Positions 52,018 through 59,974 of a stretch of DNA of 64,000 nt are shown piece after piece. Under the pieces are notes generated by a model. That model did not search any database, was not told the DNA's origin, and was given only the letters and a program-made list of their open reading frames with translations. This DNA is from Stackebrandtia nassauensis DSM 44728 (GTDB lineage Bacteria; Actinomycetota; Actinomycetes; Mycobacteriales; Micromonosporaceae), in contig NC_013947.1 of assembly GCF_000024545.1 (NCBI RefSeq), positions 5,394,001 to 5,458,000 of the forward strand, in the 5' to 3' direction. The position numbers and the translations under genes are program-made. Each line of letters begins with the position of its first letter. Position 1 is the first letter of the stretch.

Positions 52018-52830
52018 ATGGCACCTCGTTTCAGGTTGCTGGGCCCGGTTCACCTGGACGGCGATGTCCGCGCGATCACTCCCGCAACTCACCTTCGTCG
52101 CGGACTTCTCGTCTCGCTGGCCACCCGCCCCAACCACACGATTGCCTTCGAGCGCCTTCTCGACTGCCTGTGGACGGAACCGACAAGGTCCGCCCGATCC
52201 AACCTCCGCACTCAGCTTTCACTGCTGCGCAAGGATCTTGAGTCTGCTCAACCTGGCCTGTCACAGCGCCTGACTGTCATACGAGGTTCGCGATCCAGTG
52301 GTGGCGACGGGGGCGGAGTCCGTCTTGACGCCTCCGATGACGAGATCGATGTGCTGTGGGCACAAGATCTTCTGAACTCGGCGATCGAATACCTTCGCGG
52401 CCAGCCACAGCGACTGTCACAGGTGGAGGAACGCTGCCGTCACGCGTTGGGTTATTTCAGCGGCGACATCGGTGTCGACCTGCCGTCAACGGCCTGGTTC
52501 GACGAGCATCGCGAGCGAGTTCGGCGACTGCGACTCTCGCTTTTGGAGACCCAGTGCACGGTTCAGTTGCTGTCGGATCGCCCTGCCGCGCTGCTTCGGG
52601 ACCTCGCCGATGAGTTGGAGAGCTTTCCGTTCCGGGAACCGTTGTGGCGCCTGCTCATCACCGGTCCCGCCATCGGCGGGGATATTCAGCAGAGCTTGTC
52701 CACATTCAACAGGTGCCGGATGACATATGGGGAGCTCGGGCTCGATCCACCGGGTAAGTTGATCGCGCTTCAGCGTCCGTTGCTGGACAACGACACCGAT
52801 GTGTTGCGCAAGTTGTTGCGGGAGGGGTGA
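52018..52830 (+). CDS. AfsR/SARP family transcriptional activator (small form)
   Basis: A 270-residue activator: N-terminal OmpR-like winged helix (MAPRFRLLGPVHLDGDVRAITPATHLRRGLLVSLATRPNHTIAFERLLDCLW to SNLRTQLSLLRKDLE, residues 1-80) and a bacterial transcriptional activation domain (BTAD, about residues 115-265; IEYLRGQPQRLSQVEERCRHALGYFSGDIG, ESFPFREPLWRLLITG). The length is that of short SARPs such as ActII-ORF4, without the NB-ARC and TPR parts of AfsR. GGAGG precedes ATG 52018. Probable targets are the divergent secreted-protein gene and the ABC operon. Confidence 0.92.
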   Translation: MAPRFRLLGPVHLDGDVRAITPATHLRRGLLVSLATRPNHTIAFERLLDCLWTEPTRSARSNLRTQLSLLRKDLESAQPGLSQRLTVIRGSRSSGGDGGGVRLDASDDEIDVLWAQDLLNSAIEYLRGQPQRLSQVEERCRHALGYFSGDIGVDLPSTAWFDEHRERVRRLRLSLLETQCTVQLLSDRPAALLRDLADELESFPFREPLWRLLITGPAIGGDIQQSLSTFNRCRMTYGELGLDPPGKLIALQRPLLDNDTDVLRKLLREG

Positions 52831-52833
52831 GGT

Positions 52834-52863
52834 GTGGGGGTGAGACAGGCGGCTCACCCCCAC
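52834..52863. terminator. Bidirectional terminator between SARP and endonuclease genes
   Basis: Perfect 11-bp stem (GTGGGGGTGAG) with an eight-base loop between the convergent stops at 52830 and 52869. Confidence 0.75.
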
Positions 52864-52868
52864 GGGTG

Positions 52869-54005
52869 TTAACCGAGGTTGAGGGTCCAGGAGTTGATGG
52901 TGCCGGTGTTGCCCGTCGCGTAGTCCTTGACGCTCAGGCGCCAGGTTCCGTTGGCCGGTTCGGTGTCGAGGTCGACCGTGTAGGTGTGTTTGAGGTCGGC
53001 GCCGGAGTCTCCGGTGCGTTTGAGGACGTAGTAGGTGCCGTCGGGGGCGTAGAGGTAGATCGACAGTTCGCCTCGGTTGGGGTGGGTGATGTCGACGGTT
53101 GTTTGGCTGGTGGTTGAGGCGTTGCCGGTGCAGCCGGAGACGGTGATGTCGCTGGTGACGATGGCGTTGTCCCGCAACGTGACGGGGTTGGCGTTGGTGG
53201 CCGGGTCGCAGGTGGGTGGGTCGGTGGGGGTGCCGCCCCAGATGGTGTTGACCCATTCGGGGTGGTCGATGAAGGGGTTGCGGTTGTGTTGGTACTTGGA
53301 GTAGATGACCTCGTTGCGGTTCTTCTCGAAGGTTGAGGGTGGGTCTTGGGCCGACCATTCTTTGAGGACGGACAGGCGGCCGTGGAACGGGGCGGAGTTG
53401 TTCTCGACCTTGTCGTTGGGTTCGAGGTTGGCGAAGGCGTCTTCGCCTTCGTAGCGGACCGCCATGTAGAGGATCATGCGGGCCACGTCGCCCTTGTCGG
53501 CGTCGCGGGGTTCGAAGGAGTCGGAGTCGTAGAAGTTGCCCGGGGCTTGGGTGACTTCTTTGCCGCCGTTGTCGAAGTCGAGGTTGTTGCGGGTGGAGTT
53601 GACGACCGGGTTGGCGGGGCGGAGGTGGTGGATGTCGGTGCCGGGTCCGATGGTGGTGCCGAAGTCGCCGTGGCTCTTGGCCCATACGTGTTCGCGGTTC
53701 CAGTCGCTGCTGGACGCGGGGACGGAGGTGCCGTTGTAGATGAGGACGACTTTGCTGGGGTCGGACGGGTCGGCGTCGGTTTCCTTGAGGGCCTCTTTGG
53801 CTTCGCTGTAGGAGAGTTGGTCGTTGCCGCTGATGATGTCGTTGAGGCCGGACTTGAGGGCTTCGCCGGTGAGGCCGTCGACGGCGTCGTAGTAGCCGTC
53901 GGGGATGGCGGTGGGTTCGTGGGCGGACGCTGGGGCGGCCAGGAGGAGGTAGGAGCCGGTGAGTAGAGCCGCTGTGAGCAGGGCAGGGCGGAGTGTGGGG
54001 CGCAT
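52869..54005 (-). CDS. Secreted endonuclease I with C-terminal P-domain
   Basis: A 378-residue exported protein. Signal peptide LLTAALLTGSYLLLAAPASAHE. The nuclease domain (30-260) has the endonuclease I/BsnI active-site block DWNREHVWAKSHGDFG followed by GTDIHHLRPANPVVNSTRNNLDFDNGG, with the catalytic His and metal-ligand Asn/His. The C-terminal 110 residues are a proprotein-convertase P-domain (HPNRGELSIYLYAPDGTYYVLKRTGDSGADLKHTYTVDLDTEPANGTWRLSVKD), usually linked to proteases rather than nucleases. Ca2+-type Asp/Asn residues are present. Likely an extracellular DNase or RNase. Confidence 0.93.
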   Translation of the reverse strand: MRPTLRPALLTAALLTGSYLLLAAPASAHEPTAIPDGYYDAVDGLTGEALKSGLNDIISGNDQLSYSEAKEALKETDADPSDPSKVVLIYNGTSVPASSSDWNREHVWAKSHGDFGTTIGPGTDIHHLRPANPVVNSTRNNLDFDNGGKEVTQAPGNFYDSDSFEPRDADKGDVARMILYMAVRYEGEDAFANLEPNDKVENNSAPFHGRLSVLKEWSAQDPPSTFEKNRNEVIYSKYQHNRNPFIDHPEWVNTIWGGTPTDPPTCDPATNANPVTLRDNAIVTSDITVSGCTGNASTTSQTTVDITHPNRGELSIYLYAPDGTYYVLKRTGDSGADLKHTYTVDLDTEPANGTWRLSVKDYATGNTGTINSWTLNLG

Positions 54006-54155
54006 GGGGTATTCCTTGCCGGGGGCGATAGGGGGTTGCTATCGAGGAATGTCAATCTGTTCTCAGCGTTACAGGCGTACGGTTGGCGCGCGTCGGCCGA
54101 AAGGATGGTGCACTTGCGACAAACCACTGAAGACCGGGGATGGTGGGGACGTGAA

Positions 54156-54186
54156 AACGGGCCGAGGCGTACAGCCTCGGCCCGTT
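54156..54186 (-). terminator. Rho-independent terminator of the MMPL gene
   Basis: Perfect 13-bp stem (AACGGGCCGAGGC) with a five-base loop, 13 bases past the MMPL stop and followed on the minus strand by a TTTTC run. Confidence 0.85.
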
Positions 54187-54199
54187 GAAGAGGGGGCGG

Positions 54200-56431
54200 T
54201 TACTTTCCGGCGCCCACCAGTTCGCGCTCGGGGGCGGGTTCGGGGTCTTCGCCTTCCTTCACGCCGTACTTCGCGTAGAAGATGCCGAGAAACCGGGGTG
54301 CCCACCAGTTGGCGCGCCCCAGGATGCGCATGGTCGCGGGGACCAGGAGCATGCGGACCAGGGTCGCGTCGACGAAGATCGCCACCGCCATGCCGATGCC
54401 GATCATCTTCAGGAAGACGATGCCTCCCATGGCGAAGGAGACCACGACGACGATCAGCAGGAGGGCGGCGGAGGTGATGATGCCGCCGGTGCGCTGGAGT
54501 CCGGTGAGCACCGAGGCGGTGTTGTCACCGGTGCGGTCCCATTCCTCGCGGACCCGGGACAGTAGGAAGACCTCGTAGTCGGTGGAGAGTCCGAACAGGA
54601 GGACGACCATGAGCAACAGGTTGGACGGTTCCAGGTAGCCCGAGGGGGTGAAGCCCAGGAGGTTGGACAGGTGGCCTTCCTGGAAGATCCACACGATGAC
54701 GCCGAAGGACGCTCCGATGGAGACGATGTTCATCAGGATCGCTTTGAGCGGCAACAGGATCGAGCCGAAGGCCAGGAAGAGCAGCAGCAGGGTCACCGCC
54801 GCGACGTACAGGCCCAGCCAGGGGAGGCGTTCGCCGATGTCGGAGAACTGGTCGTTGAGCTGGGCCGGCATGCCGGTGACCTCGACCGTGCCCTGTGTCG
54901 GAGGTTCGAGGGCGAGGATCTCGTCGGCGAGATCGCGGGCCTCGGGGCTTTGGGCGTCGGCGTCGTAGCGGACCTGCAGGACCGCTGAGTCGAGGTTGGA
55001 CTCCAGGGGGGTGACCGCTTCGACGAGGTCGAGGTCCTCGACGTCCTCTATGGTCTGCGCCAGCGAGACGTCGCCCCCGCCGTCGACGAAGATCGTCAGG
55101 GTGCCGTCCTTGCCGTTGGGGAAGTCCTTCTCCATCGTCTCGGTGACGGTGCGGCTCTCGGTGCCCGACGGGAGGACCTTCTCGTCGACGGTTCCGAAGG
55201 CGGCGTTGAGGAACGGGCTGGCCAAGACGGCCAGGATCGCCAGGACGCCGATGATGTAGAGCGCGGGACGGCGCATGACGCTGCCGCCGATCTTCGACCA
55301 GACGCCGCGTTCCTTGGTGACCTTCTTGCCCTTGCGGCGCCAGGGCATGCGGACGGCGTCGACGCGGTGGCCCAGCACCGCGAGCAGGGCGGGCAGCACG
55401 GTCAGGGAGCCGAGCATGGCCACCGCGACCGCGGCCATGCCGCCGTAGGCGATGCCGTGCAGGAACGGCAGCGGGAACAGCAGCAGTCCGGCCAGCGACA
55501 GGATGATGGTGAGGCCGGAGACCATGACGGTGCGGCCCGCCGTGGCCATGGTGCGGGACACCGCGTCCTTCTTGGTCTGGCCGTTGTCGAGTTCCTCGCG
55601 GAACCGGTTGACGACGAACAGGGCGTAGTCGATGGCCAGGCCCAGGCCGATGATCGTGATGACGTTGATCGCGAACACCGACACGTCGGTGACGTAGGTG
55701 AGCAGGCGGGTGATGATGAAGCCGCCCATGATCGCCAGCACGCCCACCAGCAGCGGGGTGGTGGCCGCGACCAGGCTGCCGAAGATGATGATCATGAGGC
55801 CCAGCAGGATCGGCATCGAGTAGGTCTCGGCGGTGACCATGTCGGCCTTGGTCTGGGTGTTGACGTCGTCGAATATCGCCGCCTGGCCGCCGAGCGTCGT
55901 GGTCAGGCCCTCGGCCTTGAGGTCGTCGCGGATGTCCTCGAACTGTTCGGCCCGGGCGGCGTCGTCCTCGCCGTTGAGGGTGATGGCCACGTAGGTGGAG
56001 TGGTCGTCGTCGGACACGAAGGGGTTGGGGTCGTCGTCGATCTCGCCGCAGGTCACCTTGGGGTCGGTGCGGGGGTCGCCCTCGACGATCTTGTCGGCGT
56101 AGCAGGAGGAGACCTTCTCGACCTCGTCACGGTCCTCGACGTCGGCGATGACGTCGGTGACGGACTCGGCGAAGTCGGCGTCGGTGACCTTGTCGTCCTT
56201 CGACTCGTACAGGGCCACCACGTCGGTGTCCTGACGGCCGAACTCGTCCTCGATGTGGTCCTCGGCCTTGGCGCTCGGGGACTTGTCGTTGTAGAAGCCG
56301 CCGTCGGACAGAGAGTCGAATACCCCGGCACCCCACGTCGCTCCTAGCGCGATGACTCCCGCGCCGAGTAGCAGAATGGCCCACCGCAGTCTCACTACGG
56401 CGCGGCCCCAGCCTGCGAACAACTCGATCAT
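54200..56431 (-). CDS. MMPL/RND family transporter
   Basis: A 743-residue exporter of actinobacterial MmpL/ActII-3 type. TM1 (WAILLLGAGVIALGATWG) is followed by an extracytoplasmic domain (about 60-180) and a five-TM bundle containing GLGLAIDYALFVVNRFREEL (the proton-relay D-Y motif). A basic cytoplasmic loop (RRKGKKVTKERGVW) leads to the second half with the same layout and GLSTDYEVFLLSRVREEW. Two D-Y pairs as in MmpL3. A TetR gene is divergent, and repeated AAC-N3-GTT dyads lie between. Probably exports a lipid or drug. The SD directly abuts the ATG, so the start is slightly unsure. Confidence 0.93.
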   Translation of the reverse strand: MIELFAGWGRAVVRLRWAILLLGAGVIALGATWGAGVFDSLSDGGFYNDKSPSAKAEDHIEDEFGRQDTDVVALYESKDDKVTDADFAESVTDVIADVEDRDEVEKVSSCYADKIVEGDPRTDPKVTCGEIDDDPNPFVSDDDHSTYVAITLNGEDDAARAEQFEDIRDDLKAEGLTTTLGGQAAIFDDVNTQTKADMVTAETYSMPILLGLMIIIFGSLVAATTPLLVGVLAIMGGFIITRLLTYVTDVSVFAINVITIIGLGLAIDYALFVVNRFREELDNGQTKKDAVSRTMATAGRTVMVSGLTIILSLAGLLLFPLPFLHGIAYGGMAAVAVAMLGSLTVLPALLAVLGHRVDAVRMPWRRKGKKVTKERGVWSKIGGSVMRRPALYIIGVLAILAVLASPFLNAAFGTVDEKVLPSGTESRTVTETMEKDFPNGKDGTLTIFVDGGGDVSLAQTIEDVEDLDLVEAVTPLESNLDSAVLQVRYDADAQSPEARDLADEILALEPPTQGTVEVTGMPAQLNDQFSDIGERLPWLGLYVAAVTLLLLFLAFGSILLPLKAILMNIVSIGASFGVIVWIFQEGHLSNLLGFTPSGYLEPSNLLLMVVLLFGLSTDYEVFLLSRVREEWDRTGDNTASVLTGLQRTGGIITSAALLLIVVVVSFAMGGIVFLKMIGIGMAVAIFVDATLVRMLLVPATMRILGRANWWAPRFLGIFYAKYGVKEGEDPEPAPERELVGAGK

Positions 56432-56474
56432 CTCCTCTGGAAGGGTTGTAACATGGTGTTTCGACTTGGAAGCG

Positions 56475-56502
56475 AACGCTGTTAACTATGGCGAACGGTG
56501 TT
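56475..56502. promoter_or_regulatory. Two TetR-type dyads in the MMPL/TetR intergenic region
   Basis: AACGCTGTT (56475-56483) and AACGGTGTT (56494-56502) begin 19 bases apart in the divergent promoter. Each is a dyad AAC-N3-GTT, within a longer direct repeat GCGAACG(C/G)TGTT. Probable operators of the TetR encoded at 56549. Confidence 0.6.
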
Positions 56503-56548
56503 CACATCGTCAACTCGGACATCGGACATATCAGGACAAAGGACTTGT

Positions 56549-57316
56549 GTGAATCAGCCCACTGACGCTCGGGACCGGCGGCAGAAACGCCGCGATGCCA
56601 CCGCCGCCGAGATCAAGGCAGCCGCCCGGGCACAGCTGGTGGCCTACGGGCCCAACGGGATCTCACTTCGGGGTATCGCCCGGGAGGTCGGACTGTCGGC
56701 CCCGGCGGTGTACCGGTACTTCCCCAGCCTGGAGGCCCTGATCGTGGGGCTGTGCGTCGACCTGTACGACGAACTGCGGGAATTCCTTGTGGCGCAGGCG
56801 CAGCAGCACGACAACGAGCTGGCCAAACTCGTCGTGGCCGCCCGCGCGTTTCGCGCCTGGGCCGTGGAACACCGTCCCGAGTTCGCCCTGATGTTCGCCA
56901 GCCTGGTTCCCGGCGCCGTCCTCACCAAACCCGGCTGCCACTCCGCCGACATCGACCCCGAGGCCGAGCCCTACGCGTCGATGCTGCGGTTCTCACAGAC
57001 GTTCGGGCACCTCATCACCCGGGTGTTCCAGCAGCCCGAGGAGGAACGCGGCTTCCCCATCAGGATGCCCGCCCTGCCGCCGATGACCGACGCGCTGCGG
57101 GCCGAGGTGCAGCGCTGCGCCGAGGCGATCGGGATCGAGGCCCCGATCGAGTTCGCCTACGCGTTCCACTCCTACTGGGTGCGCCTGTACGGCCTGGTCG
57201 CGATGGAGGTCTTCGGGCAGCTGCCGGTGATCCAGGAGGCCGAGGCGCACTTCGACGCCGAATTGTCCGAAATGGCCTCCCGGCTCGGCGTTCCGCTGGG
57301 CGTACTCGAATTCTGA
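56549..57316 (+). CDS. TetR family regulator of the MMPL transporter
   Basis: A 255-residue regulator, GTG start with AAAGGA five bases upstream. The HTH is KRRDATAAEIKAAARAQLVAYGPNGISLRGIAREVGLSAPAVYRYFPSLEALIVGLCVDLY (about residues 13-75). The C-domain has a WHG-like motif (FRAWAVEHRPEFALMFASLVPGAV), typical for TetR proteins controlling lipid or drug exporters in mycobacteria and streptomycetes. The divergent neighbour is the MMPL gene, which suggests local control. Confidence 0.93.
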   Translation: MNQPTDARDRRQKRRDATAAEIKAAARAQLVAYGPNGISLRGIAREVGLSAPAVYRYFPSLEALIVGLCVDLYDELREFLVAQAQQHDNELAKLVVAARAFRAWAVEHRPEFALMFASLVPGAVLTKPGCHSADIDPEAEPYASMLRFSQTFGHLITRVFQQPEEERGFPIRMPALPPMTDALRAEVQRCAEAIGIEAPIEFAYAFHSYWVRLYGLVAMEVFGQLPVIQEAEAHFDAELSEMASRLGVPLGVLEF

Positions 57317-57390
57317 GCGATTTCGCCTCACACCGCACCGAAACGGCGTCCGGCTCGTTGTCCCTTACGTGTGAAAACCCGCGGTTATCC

Positions 57391-57406
57391 GTGACCGACC
57401 GGTCAC
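57391..57406. repeat. Short hairpin before the kinase gene
   Basis: GTGACCGACCGGTCAC: a six-bp stem with a four-base loop, in the 163-bp gap between the TetR and kinase genes. It could be an operator or a weak terminator. Confidence 0.4.
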
Positions 57407-57479
57407 CGTTGTGACAGGTTGACCGTCGGTGTTTTCGAAGATGGCGACCACACCGGAACCGACAGGGGGTTGACGGCTC

Positions 57480-59036
57480 ATGCTGCACGCTGGTGACGTG
57501 CTGGCGGGAAGGTACCAGCTGCTCGAACGCGTGGGCGGCGGCGGCATGGGCGATGTGTGGCGCGGTGAGGACCTCTTGCTGCGACGGACGGTCGCCGTGA
57601 AGGTATTGCTGGCGAAGCTCGCCGACGAACGCAACTTCCGGGAACGGTTTCTGCGCGAGGCACAGGCCATCGCCACTCTTGAGGGCCCCGGGATCGTCGA
57701 CGTCTACGACTTCGGCGAGGAGGTCGTCGCCAACGGCACCATCTCCTACCTGGTCATGCAGTTCGTGGACGGGATGGCGCTGTCGCGACGGCTCGCGGGC
57801 TGGGGCCGTCTGAACACTCAGGACACTCTGCGGATCGTGTCGCAAGTGGCCGATTCGCTGGAGATCGCGCACCGCTCCGGGATCATCCACCGCGATGTCA
57901 AGCCCGGCAACATCCTGGTGCGCGAGGACGGCCGGGTGGTGCTGGTGGACTTCGGGATCGCCCGCACCGAGACGAACCTGACCATGACCACCACCGGAGT
58001 GGTGCTGGGGACGGTCACCTACATGTCCCCCGAACAGGCCTCCGGCGAGAAGCTCGGACCGGCCTCCGACATCTACTCGCTCGGCGTCGTGGCGCACCAG
58101 TGCCTGGCCGGGCATCCGCCGTTCAAGGCCGACACGCCGCTGGGCGTGCTGTCGGCGCACCTGCGCAACGTCCCGCCCCGGCTGCCCGCCGACGTGCCGC
58201 AGCCGGTGCCCAACCTGATCCTGCGCGCCATGGCCAAGGAACCGCACGCGCGCTGGCAGACCGCCGGTGAGTTCGCCGACGCCTGCCGCGGCGCCACCGC
58301 CGAACCGGTGACGCCGGTGCCCGAACTCGCCGGGGCCGTCACCACGGTGATCCCCCGGGTGCGGCAGCCCGGGCCGGTCGCGGCCGCCGCCCCGATCCCG
58401 GCCACCGCCGCGCCGCTGCCCCAGATCGGTTTCGACGCGCCCCGGCAGCGCACCGGGCCGCCGACCCCTCCCCCGCCGACGCCGCCGGAGGAGACCACCG
58501 GCGGTCAGAAACCGCCGAAACGCCGCCGCACCAAGTACCTCGTGTACATCGCGGCGCTGATCCTCGTGCTGCTGGGCACCGCCACGATGACACTGTGGCC
58601 GCTGGATCACATCAGCAGCAACCTTCCCGGCGCCGTCGACGAGGCCTCCCGCTCGGCGGGCGCACCCGGCGGGCAGGACGACGCGCAGCCCGGCGGCAAG
58701 GGCGACTCCGGATCCAAGGAGAAGTCCAAGAAAAAGAAGAAGTCGCCGTCGCCGGGCGCCAAGGACTCCGGCAGCGCCAGCGACGAGGCCTCGACCTCGG
58801 CGTCCTCGCCGGTCCCCGACACGGTGGCCGTCCCCGACGTCATCAACAAGACCGAGGCGGACGCCCGCAGCGCGCTGACCGCCGCCGACCTGCGTCCGGC
58901 GATCATCTACGAGGGCGAGGGCGACAACATCTGCTCGGTCATCAGCCAGGACCCGCCGGGCGGACGGCAGCTCAAACGCGGTTCGACCGTCACGGTGACG
59001 GTGCGCAAGGCCAAGGAAGGCTGCGACAAGAACTGA
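57480..59036 (+). CDS. Ser/Thr protein kinase with one PASTA domain
   Basis: A 518-residue transmembrane kinase of the PknB group. Gly-loop GGGGMGDV (about 19-26), K41 in VAVKVLL, catalytic HRDVKPGN (D139), DFG (D157) and activation loop ending TVTYMSPEQASGEKL. A Pro-rich juxtamembrane segment precedes the TM (YLVYIAALILVLLGTATM, about 353-370). Outside are an Arg/Lys-rich block (KEKSKKKKKSPSPG) and one PASTA domain (VPDVINKTEADARSALTAADLRPAIIYEGEGDN to TVTVRK). PknB normally carries several PASTA repeats; one suggests a divergent kinase sensing muropeptides or lipid II. An ABC exporter follows on the same strand. Confidence 0.94.
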   Translation: MLHAGDVLAGRYQLLERVGGGGMGDVWRGEDLLLRRTVAVKVLLAKLADERNFRERFLREAQAIATLEGPGIVDVYDFGEEVVANGTISYLVMQFVDGMALSRRLAGWGRLNTQDTLRIVSQVADSLEIAHRSGIIHRDVKPGNILVREDGRVVLVDFGIARTETNLTMTTTGVVLGTVTYMSPEQASGEKLGPASDIYSLGVVAHQCLAGHPPFKADTPLGVLSAHLRNVPPRLPADVPQPVPNLILRAMAKEPHARWQTAGEFADACRGATAEPVTPVPELAGAVTTVIPRVRQPGPVAAAAPIPATAAPLPQIGFDAPRQRTGPPTPPPPTPPEETTGGQKPPKRRRTKYLVYIAALILVLLGTATMTLWPLDHISSNLPGAVDEASRSAGAPGGQDDAQPGGKGDSGSKEKSKKKKKSPSPGAKDSGSASDEASTSASSPVPDTVAVPDVINKTEADARSALTAADLRPAIIYEGEGDNICSVISQDPPGGRQLKRGSTVTVTVRKAKEGCDKN

Positions 59037-59068
59037 GCCGGTTTTCGCTCACTGTAGACTCGGCGACC

Positions 59069-59974
59069 ATGGACGCGGCGATCATCGCGCAGGATCTGCG
59101 GAAACGGTACGGGGACCTGGCCGCGGTGGACGGGGTCTCCTTCGAGGTCGCCAGCGGCGAGTTCTTCGGCATCCTCGGCCCCAACGGGGCGGGCAAGACC
59201 ACCACCGTGGAGATCGTCGAGGGGCTGCGCAAACCCGATTACGGCACCGTGAGCCTGCTGGGTGTCTCGCCCTGGCCGCACGATCGCGACCTCAGCCGCC
59301 GCGTCGGCGTCCAGTTGCAGGCCACCGCGTTCTTCGAGCGGCTGACGGCCCGCGAACAGCTGCACACCTTCGCCGACCTGTACGGGGTGGCGGCCAGCCG
59401 CGCCGACGAGATGCTGGAACAGGTGGGGCTCACCGAGAAGGCCGCGACCCGGATCGAGAAGCTGTCCGGCGGGCAAGCGCAGCGGCTGTCGATCGCCTGC
59501 GCCCTGGTGCACGATCCGGAGCTGGTGTTCCTGGACGAACCGACCGCCGCGCTGGACCCGCAGGCGCGCCGCAACCTGTGGGATCTGTTGCGGCAGGTCA
59601 ACTCCGCCGGACGCACCGTCGTGCTGACGACGCACTACATGGACGAGGCCGAGTCGCTGTGCGACCGGGTGGCCATCATGGACCACGGCAAGGTGCTCAA
59701 GGTCGACACGCCCGCGAACCTGGTGCGCGACCTCAACGCCGCCACCCACATCTCCGTGTCAAGTGGACACCTGTCGGCGGAACAGGCCGCGGTCATCGCC
59801 GACGGCGTCGCCGAGGTCGACGACGACGGCATGGATCTGCGCTTCACCACCCACGAACCCTCCGCCGTGCTCACCGCGCTCGCCGAGCAGTCCGCATTGG
59901 ACGGCCTGCGGGTGCGGGGGGCGACCCTGGAGGACGTCTTCCTCGAACTGACCGGACGGGAGTACCGCGCGTGA
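59069..59974 (+). CDS. ABC-2 exporter ATP-binding subunit
   Basis: A 301-residue ATPase. Walker A GPNGAGKTTT (about residue 40), signature KLSGGQAQRLSIACAL, Walker B LVFLDEPTAALD, H-loop VLTTHYMDEAE. The C-terminal part (DGLRVRGATLEDVFLELTGRE) is the usual CcmA/NatA-like end. It ends in TGA overlapping the GTG of the permease (GTGA), so translation is coupled. It follows the kinase gene by 32 bases. Confidence 0.93.
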   Translation: MDAAIIAQDLRKRYGDLAAVDGVSFEVASGEFFGILGPNGAGKTTTVEIVEGLRKPDYGTVSLLGVSPWPHDRDLSRRVGVQLQATAFFERLTAREQLHTFADLYGVAASRADEMLEQVGLTEKAATRIEKLSGGQAQRLSIACALVHDPELVFLDEPTAALDPQARRNLWDLLRQVNSAGRTVVLTTHYMDEAESLCDRVAIMDHGKVLKVDTPANLVRDLNAATHISVSSGHLSAEQAAVIADGVAEVDDDGMDLRFTTHEPSAVLTALAEQSALDGLRVRGATLEDVFLELTGREYRA

